This document shows, one piece after another, positions 34,401 to 42,600 of a DNA stretch of 64,000 nt; the first letter of the stretch is position 1; the number at the start of each line of letters is the position of its first letter. Source of the stretch: Patiria miniata (Eukaryota; Echinodermata; Asteroidea; Valvatida; Asterinidae); assembly GCF_015706575.1 (NCBI RefSeq), contig NW_024037058.1, positions 18,497,547-18,561,546 of the forward strand, read 5' to 3'. The notes under the pieces are model-generated. The model was not told where the DNA came from and did no database searches. It saw only the letters and a program-made list of their open reading frames with translations. Both the position numbers and the translations under genes were made by a program.

Positions 34401-35705
34401 ATAGCCGGGAAAACCTATATTATTATTATTAAGCAACAGGTAGGGCCTACCAGAAATACTTTAAAATCTTTCGATTATGAGGATAATCTAGATTAATTAA
34501 GATGCCAGTTAGATGACTCTGACCAAGACTGATAAAACTATCATAGGATAGGCCTACCGGTACTAATGTGATTACGTCTTGATCCGATCCGATTCAGTTA
34601 ATGGAGGATGGTCCGACTGGAGCGAGTGGTCCGCATGCTCGGTGACCTGCGGCGGTGGGGGTCAAACCGTACGCACGCGCAGTTGCATCAATCCCGCACC
34701 GGAGCATGGCGGACTGGACTGCGTTGGGGACGAGGTTGAAACGAATTCATGCAGCTCATCTGCTTGCCCACGTAAGTTTATTTGTTTTTATTTATTTATA
34801 TTTTTTTTGCAATATACCGGATTTTTGTTTTACCCAATTAAAAAAAAATCATGAAACCTATCAATTTTTCTAAAGGTTAGATTTTTTTTCAAATCAAATT
34901 AATAAAAATACGATAAATTCTGTTTTTATTGATTGGGAAAACTGGGTTCTGGTTCGGAAAGTGTCAATAACAGTATCGATCAACTAGAAAGCACTCAGAG
35001 AGCGCTAACCTCCACCGATGCTAAACAATTCCCGCCATATTGTTTGTACACCCCAAATGTTTGGTGCAGTACCAATCAAAAAATTAAACAAAATAAATAA
35101 ATACTCGCATAAATGGATGGAAGAATCCTAAAAAATTTTTTTCTGGATCCAGACCCAGATCCGGATCACTTCCAAAGTCGAATCGATTTGTACTTGTATG
35201 AGGACCAACCCAATTGTTTTTCATGCAAATCCGTCCATATTTTTTTGAGTTATTATTGTTAACAGACAAACCAACCAACCAACCAACAAACCAACCAACA
35301 AAATCCGATGAAAACATAACCTCCTTGGCGGAGGTAACTACAAAAAATAATATTTGGAAGGGCAATTATATTGACAGGAATCACGAAATAAGGGCACATC
35401 TTTTCACTTATTGCTATAATACTTATTAAGCAGTGGAAAAGAGCATACTCTTCTATTTATTTTGATGTATTAATCAGGTACAGTAATCTGAATATAATTA
35501 TGCAGGTGTTATAATATAATGTATGTCACACCTCTTGTCAGCTATGTGGTCGGAATGGAGCTCATGGACCACGTGTTGGGCTGCGGAGTGCACGGCCGAG
35601 ATGAACGCCGGTCTCAAGTTTCGATCGAGGGTATGCCAAGGAGGTACCAATGAACAATGTCCCGGACAATTCATGGATAGGACAGAGTGTACACAAGAGT
35701 GCTAA
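22322..35705 (+). CDS. Gene C: secreted five-TSR protein, paralogue of genes A and B
   Basis: Exons: 22322-22415, 27810-27947, 29256-29432, 30156-30335, 34598-34771 and 35542-35705. All junctions are phase 1 and the total is 927 bases (308 aa plus stop). Residues 1-31 hold the signal peptide, 32-308 five TSRs. I searched the 5.4-kb first intron on the plus strand for the six-cysteine domain carried by genes A and B and did not find it. TSR2 and TSR3 are near duplicates and closely resemble gene B TSR1 (all have a CDTN(I/V)TC ending), so C and B share recent ancestry. The last TSR ends at its final cysteine and stop, as in gene B. The protein should be secreted. Its partner is unknown; membership in a properdin-like cluster suggests an immune or matrix role, which is inference. 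Confidence 0.8.
23355..23640 (-). mobile_element. tRNA-derived SINE in gene C intron 1
   Basis: Read on the minus strand it begins with a tRNA-like head (GTGGCCTAGTGGTTAGTG, then a B box GGTTCGAATCC) and runs into GTGTCCTTGGGCAAGCC. The other end is a run of AGTAAAGTAAA units. A second head fragment follows at 23641-23735, and a related full copy is at 51150-51440. Confidence 0.75.
24378..25251. mobile_element. Foldback MITE, family 3, interrupted by a second MITE
   Basis: Ends GAGTGCGTTCGATTACTTCC and an imperfect inverse ending CGAACGCACTC. The interior matches the copy at 29605-30055 (GTTTCGTGCAAGAGCTGGAA, GAGGCGCCCGCCGGACGTCA, GTAACCGGCTTGGCGAG), except that 24681-25107 is inserted here and absent there. 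Confidence 0.8.
24681..25107. mobile_element. Nested MITE inside family 3 copy
   Basis: Ends GGTTACAGACCAGTA and TACTGGTCTGCAACC are inverse repeats. The undisturbed site is seen at about 29909 (CCTTATGGGATACTTACCC); here the two halves CCTTAT and TAATGGGATAC flank the insert, giving a 3-4 bp target duplication. A diverged relative is at about 28490-28810. Confidence 0.8.
26056..26446. mobile_element. GGCGGATCC-type MITE with four long poly-G tracts
   Basis: Ends CAGGGACGGATCC and GGATCCGCGCCTG. Inside are four runs of ten or more G, the longest at about 26178-26197. Related in ends and composition to family 2, but a different interior. The target duplication is unclear. Confidence 0.55.
27415..27735. 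repeat. Foldback minisatellite with TTAGGG core in gene C intron 1
   Basis: The left side has several units reading TATGTTCCGACACCCC, the right side many inverse units reading GGGGTGTCGGAACATAG with variants. Between them are AAGATTGTGTTACTCCCGG and a GGTTAGGGTTAGGGATAGGG stretch. The block is bounded by GGTGACTGCTCTATG and CATAGAGGTGTAA. A shorter relative with the same boundaries and core is at 51840-52020, so this is a mobile repeat family rather than a local expansion. Confidence 0.75.
27810..27947 (+). CDS. Gene C exon 2: first TSR, reduced cysteines
   Basis: Acceptor ATATAACAG before 27810 and donor GTGAGT after 27947; 138 bases, phase 1-1. It reads [16 protein letters not shown] and ends RDCGPG. 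The three tryptophans are present but only four cysteines remain: numbers two and six of the usual six are missing. In group-1 TSRs these two pair, so one disulfide appears to be lost as a unit. The CSxTCG O-fucosylation site is also gone. The module is short (46 codons against 57-60). Confidence 0.8.
28000..28455 (+). repeat. Dispersed repeat in gene C intron 2
   Basis: Homologous to 16655-17300 and, reversed, 57470-57850; shares TTTCGAGAAAA, a diverged middle, and TTTCACAGGGAGTTTAGT. Confidence 0.6.
28490..28810. repeat. Diverged relative of the nested MITE
   Basis: Shares CCAAAAATTGAAAAGAAAAT and AATGAAAGATGA in inverse orientation with the insert at 24681-25107. The ends are not clear. 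Confidence 0.45.
29015..29130 (+). mobile_element. tRNA-like SINE head
   Basis: A tRNA-like stretch has an A-box-like TGGTCGAGTGGTAAGAC, an anticodon-like arm, a well-paired T arm (GTGGGTTCGAGTTCCAC) and an acceptor-like CTCGG...CCGAG. It continues directly into non-tRNA sequence beginning TCACTCGGGAGGTAAC, the usual SINE arrangement. The anticodon loop is eight bases and not standard, so I do not call it a working tRNA. Confidence 0.55.
29256..29432 (+). CDS. Gene C exon 3: second TSR
   Basis: Acceptor ATTCGCAG before 29256 and donor GTATAC after 29432; 177 bases, phase 1-1. It reads [19 protein letters not shown], then [13 protein letters not shown] and DTNITCEG; six cysteines. The O-fucosylation threonine before the second cysteine is leucine here. 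N-glycosylation sequons NCS and NIT are present. It is nearly a duplicate of exon 4. Confidence 0.87.
29605..30055. mobile_element. Foldback MITE, family 3, uninterrupted copy between exons 3 and 4
   Basis: Ends GAGTGCGTTCGATTACTTCC and GGAAGTAATCGAACGCACTC are perfect inverse repeats. About 451 bp, GC-rich, non-coding. It lies in the 0.7-kb intron between the two nearly identical TSR exons and preserves the empty site for the nested insert described at 24681. Confidence 0.85.
30156..30335 (+). CDS. Gene C exon 4: third TSR
   Basis: Acceptor TTTTTAAAG before 30156 and donor GTGATT after 30335; 180 bases, phase 1-1. It reads [19 protein letters not shown] and continues like exon 3 with [13 protein letters not shown] and DTNVTCLAG. 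Six cysteines; the CxxTCG site is absent (CSIFCS). Protein identity to exon 3 is high over the whole module. Confidence 0.87.
30993..31245. mobile_element. Foldback MITE (GGGCCCAATTTC ends) in gene C intron 4
   Basis: Ends GGGCCCAATTTCATGGC and an inverse ending GAAATTGGGCCC; the interior has repeated GCTTA/TAAGC and AGAATTC-like motifs. A related copy is at 40356-40634. Confidence 0.65.
31448..31576. repeat. Inverted repeat in gene C intron 4
   Basis: Arms TCACGAGGCCCCCTTCAATG and CATTGAAGGGGGCCTTCGTGA about 75 bases apart, with a further complementary block (AAATCATTG against CAATGATTT) just inside. Confidence 0.65.
31580..33430. other. Gene C intron 4, AT-rich non-coding
   Basis: About 1.85 kb of AT-rich sequence with homopolymer runs and no exon-like frame or TSR motif on either strand. 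Confidence 0.5.
33440..33602 (+). mobile_element. SINE 3' end with (TTA)n tail
   Basis: Ends with GTGAAGCGCCTTGAGCGTC, a GGCGCTATACAAG segment and a (TAT)n tail. The same type of end is seen in the SINE at 4300-4672. A large foldback element sits inside the tail. Confidence 0.65.
33603..34416. mobile_element. Long inverted repeat (foldback) element in gene C intron 4
   Basis: The left arm (33603 to about 33925) is the inverse of the right arm (about 34085 to 34416). Outer ends are AGGTTTTCCCGGC and GCCGGGAAAACCT; matching inner blocks include TTTCGTC.CTGGTGAC and AAATCTTTGAAATTCGTCTC. Arms of about 320 bp around a loop of about 160 bp have only scattered mismatches. Both sides are flanked by TATTATTATT, so it entered the SINE tail. 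Because it lies in an intron, a pre-mRNA copy could form a long hairpin. Confidence 0.85.
34598..34771 (+). CDS. Gene C exon 5: fourth TSR
   Basis: Acceptor CGATTCAG before 34598 and donor GTAAGT after 34771; 174 bases, phase 1-1. It reads [20 protein letters not shown], then [13 protein letters not shown], and ends SSACP. Six cysteines, three tryptophans and an intact CSVTCG: the most canonical TSR of gene C. Confidence 0.88.
35542..35705 (+). CDS. Gene C exon 6: fifth TSR and stop codon
   Basis: Acceptor CTTGTCAG before 35542; phase 1; the frame ends in TAA at 35703-35705 just after the last TSR cysteine (ECTQEC). The module reads [16 protein letters not shown] and has six cysteines, with an altered first loop ([10 protein letters not shown] in place of CSxTCG). 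Divergent first loops in the last TSRs are also a feature of properdin. Confidence 0.83.
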
Positions 35706-35734
35706 TGAAGTTCGGTCAACTGAGTGGATAGGGA

Positions 35735-36220
35735 TTGCAGGCGATTCCAAATACAGTGCGCCACCAAGAGGTCCACGGAAAGCAGTGCATTGTGGGAGAC
35801 GGTCGACAGTAGTCAATATTCACAATGCAGTGCGCCACACTGGGTTTTGATACGGAGAGTCTATTTTTTTTTTTAAGTTTACGGTCGACACAACATGGCA
35901 TGGCCCATTTAAATGAGTGTCTGTAAGACTGTAGGCAACTTGAGCTAATCATTGTCAAAGATTGGGGCATAGCGTTCTGCCGCCTTACAAAAAAAGCACA
36001 ATATTGATAAAAAGAAAAGATAGGGGTAACCACTTACCAGATACTCGATTCATACGCTTACGAAACTACTCACTACAGGATAAAAACGAACAATTTGAAA
36101 TGTCCCGCGCTGCGAATTTGTCGACCATCTCCCACAATGCACTGGGCAATATGAACTCTCCGTGGCAAACTCTTGGTGGCGCACTGCGCAGTGAATTTCG
36201 AATTGCCCGAATTTCGATGG
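35735..36220. repeat. Imperfect inverted repeat in the 3' flank of gene C
   Basis: The block around AGTGCGCCACCAAGAG and AGTGCATTGTGGGAGACGGT (35755-35806) is inverted at about 36119-36190 (GTCGACCATCTCCCACAATG, CTCTTGGTGGCGCACTG). A further direct copy of the right part is at 36900-36990. It lies within the likely 3'UTR or just after it. Confidence 0.6.
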
Positions 36221-36425
36221 CGCTGGAAATTAGAAATTGTTAGATTTTCCAGTCAGTAGTTTAAATTTCGTAACCGTATGATTGGAGCATCTTTTTTTTT
36301 TGCCACTTTCATGTGATTGTATTTGTGAGCACAGCCCTGTGCCCCCATCTTCAATTGATTTTCTAAAGTTGTCTACTGCAATTCGTAGAATCCGCAGCAA
36401 ATGGACCGTATTTTTGTCGATAATG

Positions 36426-36889
36426 GGTGCGTTCGAGTAGCTCACCCGGATCGACTCGGGTAAAGACAGATATATATTAGCCACCACGGCCGGGCTAATG
36501 GAACGCTCAACTGCGGGACATCACGATCCTCACGTGACGCCCGTAGCCGTGGCCGTAGCCACTGACAAAACGCCCGTTTCGTGCTGGCTCTTCGTTTGGG
36601 ATTTACTGTTTTTACTCGATAAAGTTGGGCTGGAATATTATACCCTCTAAAATCGCAATGAACAATTAAATTTACTGGGCTTCAGACTCAAGTTCAAGTT
36701 GTCCGGCCGCCATGTTTGACCGTTTCTAGGGATGACCAACGCATGCGTGTGGCGTGTATCCACCAGTGACTCTGCTCACGAGCAGGGTCTGTGGTGGCTG
36801 GCCCGGGTGAGCCCTAAGAATGACGTCAGAGCTAATCGAACGGCACGGGGCTGACCCGTGTCGACCCGGGAGAGCTAAACGAACGCACC
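36426..36889. mobile_element. Foldback MITE related to family 3
   Basis: Ends GGTGCGTTCGAGTAGCTC and an inverse ending GAGCTAAACGAACGCACC; the interior includes GACTCGGG near the left end and CGACCCGGG near the right end. The end sequence GTGCGTTCGA links it to the elements at 24378 and 29605. Confidence 0.7.
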
Positions 36890-37514
36890 GGTGTAAACTT
36901 GAAAAATGGACTCTCCATGGCAACCTCATGGTGGCGTGCTGTATTGGGAATTGCCCGTATTTGATGGCGCTGCTGATCTTAGAAATTGTCTAAGCACATT
37001 TACTAACATATGTTAGTGTTTTGTACATAATGTAATACGACTGTCCATTATATTGTTTATACGTAACTGCTATATTTTTGTTAAATTAAGTTTTTAAGTA
37101 ACACTTGTATTTTCTTTTATCCAACATATGCGTATTAAAAGTACATGTATTGTTATCCAACATTATGATTTGATGAATATGAATGCAGCTGTCTTTTCTT
37201 GGAATGGCTTTAGTCCAACCTCGAAACTTTTCTTTATCAATCCCTTCTCTGCTGTTCAGGTGATTAATATTCAGAAAAAAAACCACTTTATTTACAAGAA
37301 ATTTAGAAATGTACGAGATTGACAAACAATCATAAAATAAATATGTTACGGACTCACATAATTTATTTGTATTTAATCAATGTGACCTCCTGTCACAAAA
37401 ACAGTAAGTTGTAATTTGTTACTGAAGAGATAAACAAACAATCTCAAATTTGAAACACGTTCGTAATTTTGCGATCTTTGGTACAAAACGAAAATGCGGA
37501 AATATAAAGTTAAA

Positions 37515-38105
37515 AGGCCCATGTAATGACATGTTTTAAATGCGGTTTAAATGTGTCCCATTTAACCTTATTTTTTTGATTTTCATTTTGCCTTCTTTTT
37601 AAGGGCATTTTGGTAACCTTTTGGTTTTTATGCTAATGCAAAGTTGCATATTCATGAGCAAAACTGTGATGTCATTTCAGGCGGAAAACTCAATGTTTTG
37701 GCTATTTCAGAACAAAAATTTGCCAGAACTTTGATATTTTGCTGACGCAGATTTTCTTTTCTTTATTGATTTGTTATTTCAGTACATGACAGTAAGCCAA
37801 TGAGCAAAGTTTTCTCACGAAGTGACGCCGTTTTCAATGAACAAATATTGGGTTCGCGCGCAATTGGAACAGAATACCCCTAAACTGAAGAGTGTCTTCC
37901 TGAAGTGATATCACAGCAGCAACAACACCCTCATTAACCGAAGAAGCATAGAATTTTATTTTATTATTATTATTTTTTTTTTAAAAGAAGTGCACTTTTC
38001 AATAAGATTACCCAAAAAGGGATGTCAAGTTGTTTTCATACATTTTAAATGAGTAGAAACTTTATTTAAATTCAAATTTATGTCATGGGCCCTTGGAAAT
38101 CATTC
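37515..38105 (+). repeat. Dispersed repeat, copy of the 10.1-kb element
   Basis: Shares AGTTGCATATTCATGAGCAA-like and GTGATGTCATTTCAGGC segments with the reverse complement of 10137-10680. Boundaries approximate. Confidence 0.5.
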
Positions 38106-38869
38106 GTTTATTAGATTAAAAATGAACATAGTTTTGACAAATTTTTGTTTCAGCTGTAACGCAATTTAATTCGCATGACAGAAACTGACCGTTAACACGA
38201 ATGTGTTTTGAAGGCAGTAATTTCAGCGAACAAAATACATTATTTTCTTCAGATATGTACTAGCAATATACACATACAGTTAAACACAAGAGAATTTGAG
38301 CAAAAACTCTTAAATACTTCAAAACATGGGAATACAATGACCAATTATAAAATTACAATTGTGTATCTAGTAGTATAACTGAGGATGACGTGACTTTTAC
38401 ACAAACGATAGCATAAATAATTTGAATAGTTGAATTAATGATTCATAGAGGGCGTTACACAGCTGCTTAACGAGATGCCCAAAACTATAACTAGCGACTG
38501 ATGACCATGCCAAAAACCGGCTGTATAACTGTTACTGTACTAAAGAAGTATTGTTTTATCGTACAAACTAAAATATGTCATACTACCGTGCAAATAAAAC
38601 TACAATCTTTCCTACACCCGCATTCCACTGCGGACATCAATCTCCTGGCTTTCAGATACACTTTTCTTTGGTATGTAATAAAATAAAGTCACCTTTTTTT
38701 TTACAATAAAAATACAATTTACTTTAAAACATGACCGACTTCACACTCAGACAAATATTCTTAAGATACCCTTTTAAGATAATTTAGATAAGATCATCGG
38801 TGTTGGTGCTGTACTAGCTTTGTAACCATCCGGGTCTCAATGCAGCTCGGCTCCCCAATAAAATACCTT
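38106..38869. other. Intergenic, nothing recognised
   Basis: AT-rich sequence between the 3' ends of genes C and B with no supported exon or repeat. Confidence 0.45.
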
Positions 38870-39180
38870 TTCTTCTTCCACAGGCCTTATACGCGAGTCG
38901 GCCATATTGAATTGAAAGTGAGGTCAAATCCTAAGTTTTGGAACTTGCGAGGAGAAATGAAAGCAAACTAATTTCTGATTAATTCCAGTCTGCTTCAATT
39001 AAGAATATCAAATATCATAATCATAAACATTCCCTAATGTTAAGCCAGATAAAAAAAAACACGACAGTAAAATAAGGCTGCATTATGCCTGCATCAGTCT
39101 GGCACCATCTTATTCAACAGTTAACAATTAATGAAATGCATTCAGGGAACTCGACAATAATGGCCACAACTCGTGCATGA
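38870..39180 (+). repeat. Dispersed repeat, third copy
   Basis: Homologous to 4840-5165 and 8315-8634: GCCATATTGAATTGAAAGTG, CCAGTCTGC, and AGTCTGGCACCATCTTATTC in order. Confidence 0.6.
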
Positions 39181-39309
39181 TGCCCACGGCTGGCCTGACC
39201 TGAATCCTACAATGAATAAAATAATGCAGGTTGGTTTTAATTGGAGACGAATTCATTTTTAAAGGCTTTTAGGGTTTTCGTGTGCAGTCATTGATTAATA
39301 GTTAATCCA

Positions 39310-39315
39310 TTTATT
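39310..39315 (-). promoter_or_regulatory. Candidate polyadenylation signal of gene B
   Basis: AATAAA on the minus strand about 190 bases after the TAG of gene B at 39504-39502. The position is reasonable for a short 3'UTR. Confidence 0.45.
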
Positions 39316-39501
39316 ACTTGATTGATTAAACCTCTCTTGAAAATGGGTTGGAGAAGTAGAAGATACTTTCCCAAGACCGGTACTCAGACTTTATGTGAAG
39401 GGAGAACAGTGACAATTCCCCGACGAACATGGAGACCGTCGCTAGCCCCAGGCCAAGCCCGTCCCGTTCGGCCGGCCTGCTGTGAAGTGTTGGATGGAAA
39501 G

Positions 39502-39671
39502 CTAGTAGCCCAGCACGCTGCATGCTGGTAACGTGCAAAATTCCCAATCCAGGAACAACCCAACACAGCTATCCCCGTCGCAGACTCTGGTTCTTGAGGT
39601 GATTCCTCTCTCCCCACAGGATGTGGCGGAGCAAGCCGACCATTCACTCCAAGCTGACCAGCCACCTATAG
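39502..39671 (-). CDS. Gene B exon 5: third TSR and stop codon
   Basis: Acceptor GTTTTCAG before 39671; phase 1; stop TAG at 39504-39502. The minus strand reads [19 protein letters not shown], then RVCDGDSCVG, and ends FCTLPACSVLGY. Six cysteines and three tryptophans identify a TSR; the first loop has one extra residue (CSATSCG). The frame closes five codons after the last cysteine. The exon has no initiator methionine in frame, so it is only found by splice and motif reading. Confidence 0.82.
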
Positions 39672-42600
39672 CTGAAAACAAAATGCAAACAAAATGTACA
39701 GACTCATAAATATCAATAATTGACCAAAATCATATGAAAGCCATAGGTCCAACTCTCCCCTTCGACCAATAGCCCTTATATGCGTATGATGTCTTCAGTC
39801 AAGGGCGGATCAAGGCCAACGGGGGCCACCCACCCCCACCCCACCCCCATCCCCACCCCTCCCCCCCCCAAAAACCCCACCAAACCAAAAAAAAAAAAAA
39901 AAAAAAAACCAAACAAGAGTCCCGACCCCCCCCCCTTTTTAAAGGCCGTTGCAATAAAGGCAGGCACTGCGTACACTACCATCTTTTCCTAAAATAGAAA
40001 TTGGTCAAAGTGGTCAAAAATTGCCTCAGATCGCACCACAGAGCACCTACAATCCAAAACAATTCTGGGGCCCTCAAGCGGGCCTCGAACCCCTCGCCGT
40101 AATATTTTGGACCCACTTTTCGGGGTCCCATTTTTTTTGGCCCCCACTCCCCCCCCAAAAAAAAATGTGTTCTGGATCCGCCCTTGTCATCAGTCCTAAA
40201 GAGAGATTCACAACATGACCTCACTATAGCTGAGGTCAAATCTCGCATAAGGTCATTGTGGGAAAAATCAAGATCACGTAAACGAAATGCAGGTCCACGA
40301 GGAACCAACCCAAGTGCGTACATTTTGACGGGGTAGACCTTATGCGTAGCAACCAGGGCCCAATTTCATAGCACTGCTTTAAACAGTAAGCAGAAAAGTT
40401 GTGCTTACTATAGCAGAAAATCATGCTGCTGCTTAAGCACTATTTCATGCCGTGAATGTGCTTACAGTTGCGCGCGCATGGAGATTTCTATTGATACGTC
40501 ACTGATTTAAGCAAAGTTTTCTTCAAAGCTTAAGCCTGCTTTTGCTGTGCTTACTGCTTAACAGTCCCTATGAAATAGATGGAGGCTCGATAAGCACAAA
40601 GTCGGCTGTTAAGCAGCGCTATGAAATTGGGCCCAGCTTAGAGAGAGCAATGCCTTTGTTTTGCTGAGATATGCATGCGTGAACCTTTTGTACATCATTG
40701 CTACTGAATTAAAATAACAAAAGATGACCTCTAAGATGGCCGCCATGCATACTGGTTTGTATACGAAGGCGAAATGACACCAGAGCTAGACGTGTCAACA
40801 ACGAAAAAAAAAGGAAGAACACGAATCGAAGGCAAATGAAAACAAACAAAAAACGGACACACCAGGCAGCCCGCATGACGAATAGCTATGTGTACACAAA
40901 AACAAAATTGGGATTGTGCATTTTCATTGGCAAAGTTTGGAGAATGGATGGTTGTTCCTTGAAGCAACTTGAGTTCGGGAATTTATCTAAACGTGTCGTA
41001 TCAGCTTGGATCAAGGTACTGTCATTTTACCAGAGAATGTTTAACAAGCCTGCCATTGAACATAATTCATGTTTCATGCATGAATGCCACTTCATTTGCT
41101 CCCATTTCGTTGCGTAAAAAATATGCGCATGACGAAGACAGGAATTGGAAACCGAGTGAAATGTCACCCTTGGCGAACACCGCCCTCAACTGGCCGCTTA
41201 CGTAGAGAGGAAAGACAGTGCCACCAAGCGATGAATGTCCAATATTAGCGAATCTGCCCAGAGAGCTAGCAGGCAAGCAAAAGATGAGTTCTGAGAAGAG
41301 AAACCATAATTACCAGCACAGCGTGGTAGGTTGCAGGGACGAGTCCTCGTGGAGGGGCCGCGGCAGGGCCGGCCGCCATTTGACGGGGGAGGATCGGTGC
41401 AAGTACGGGTACTCGTCTGGAAGGAGTTGCAAGGGTCGACAAGGTCGCACTCGGACCATTCACTCCAGCCAGTCCACCGACCGTGCACCGGGCGAGGCGC
41501 TTGAAGAGAGAGAAACAGAAAGGAGGAACGATCATTTCATGACGGCAGCAGCTGCTAGAGATGGGCATCTCAGCCGAGGAATACGGCCCTCAAATCCTCA
41601 GCCCATTTTGAAACTTGAAATCAAATCGAATATAACTTGTTGTATATCTTGGCTTGAAGGCTCGGGACGTGTTACTGATATTTCAGGCATGCTAGGCCTT
41701 AATGTGTATACAGATTGGTTTAGATTTACAGAAGAAACCTTTGAAAATAGTAGATGTTTCAAACATATTAAAGACAACTTCTTTCCATTCTGGTGGCTCA
41801 ACGGATACTCAGACCAAGAGAATATTTCCTCAAATTGATGACAGGACTCTTAATTGGTAAATTGGTTGTGAAAACCCCCCAATTAAACCATTATTTATAG
41901 ACATGCGAATTGTTTGCATTCGGTTCTGTTTTTTGTTTATTTTGATTTTGTTTTACATAATTTTTGACAGTTACTTAATCTTTTGTTTTTAAATGATGGC
42001 AGTTTATCCTTAGAGGGCGCCCTCATTGTTATGTACACAATTCTTAAATTTCATGTTACTGTCATGCCCAGCCTCCGACAAAATAACTCCTTGTAGCAAG
42101 ACTACGGTATGTATTATTTCCATTTCCAAAGACAACGCCATCAGTACCTAGACAGGTAACATTGGTGTCGCATTGGATAGTCTCCTCCTCAATCGTCTCG
42201 TTGCAGGCATTCTCTGGTAGACAAGTTCGCCTTCGTGTGATATTACCGGCTCCGCATAGTGCTGAGCAGTTCGACCACGATCCCCACTCACTCCAAGTCA
42301 AATTATCTGCCACATCAAAACAGCCACAAAACACTGACTTACTGAATGAACCATAACTTTTTTTTCAAATATGAAGAGCAGACAACATCTGGCAAAGCTG
42401 ATACATGTAGTTCAAGTAAACAAATGCATCTGATGTGAGTGTTAATGTTAGAAGCTCGATCGTGACGATATTCCAAGTCAGGAAACGCAATCATTGAAAG
42501 GTATTTTATCATGATTCTTTGCATTTACTCAAAACAATCGACAAACCTGCATTAAACCTATTTCTTTGCGTGTTTGTAATTACTGTCCAGAGATCAGGGC

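Noticed and set aside
41218..41838. Plus-strand open frame of 206 codons
   Set aside because: It is antisense to the gene B TSR2 exon, whose splice sites, phase and TSR motifs are clear; the plus-strand protein has no domain.
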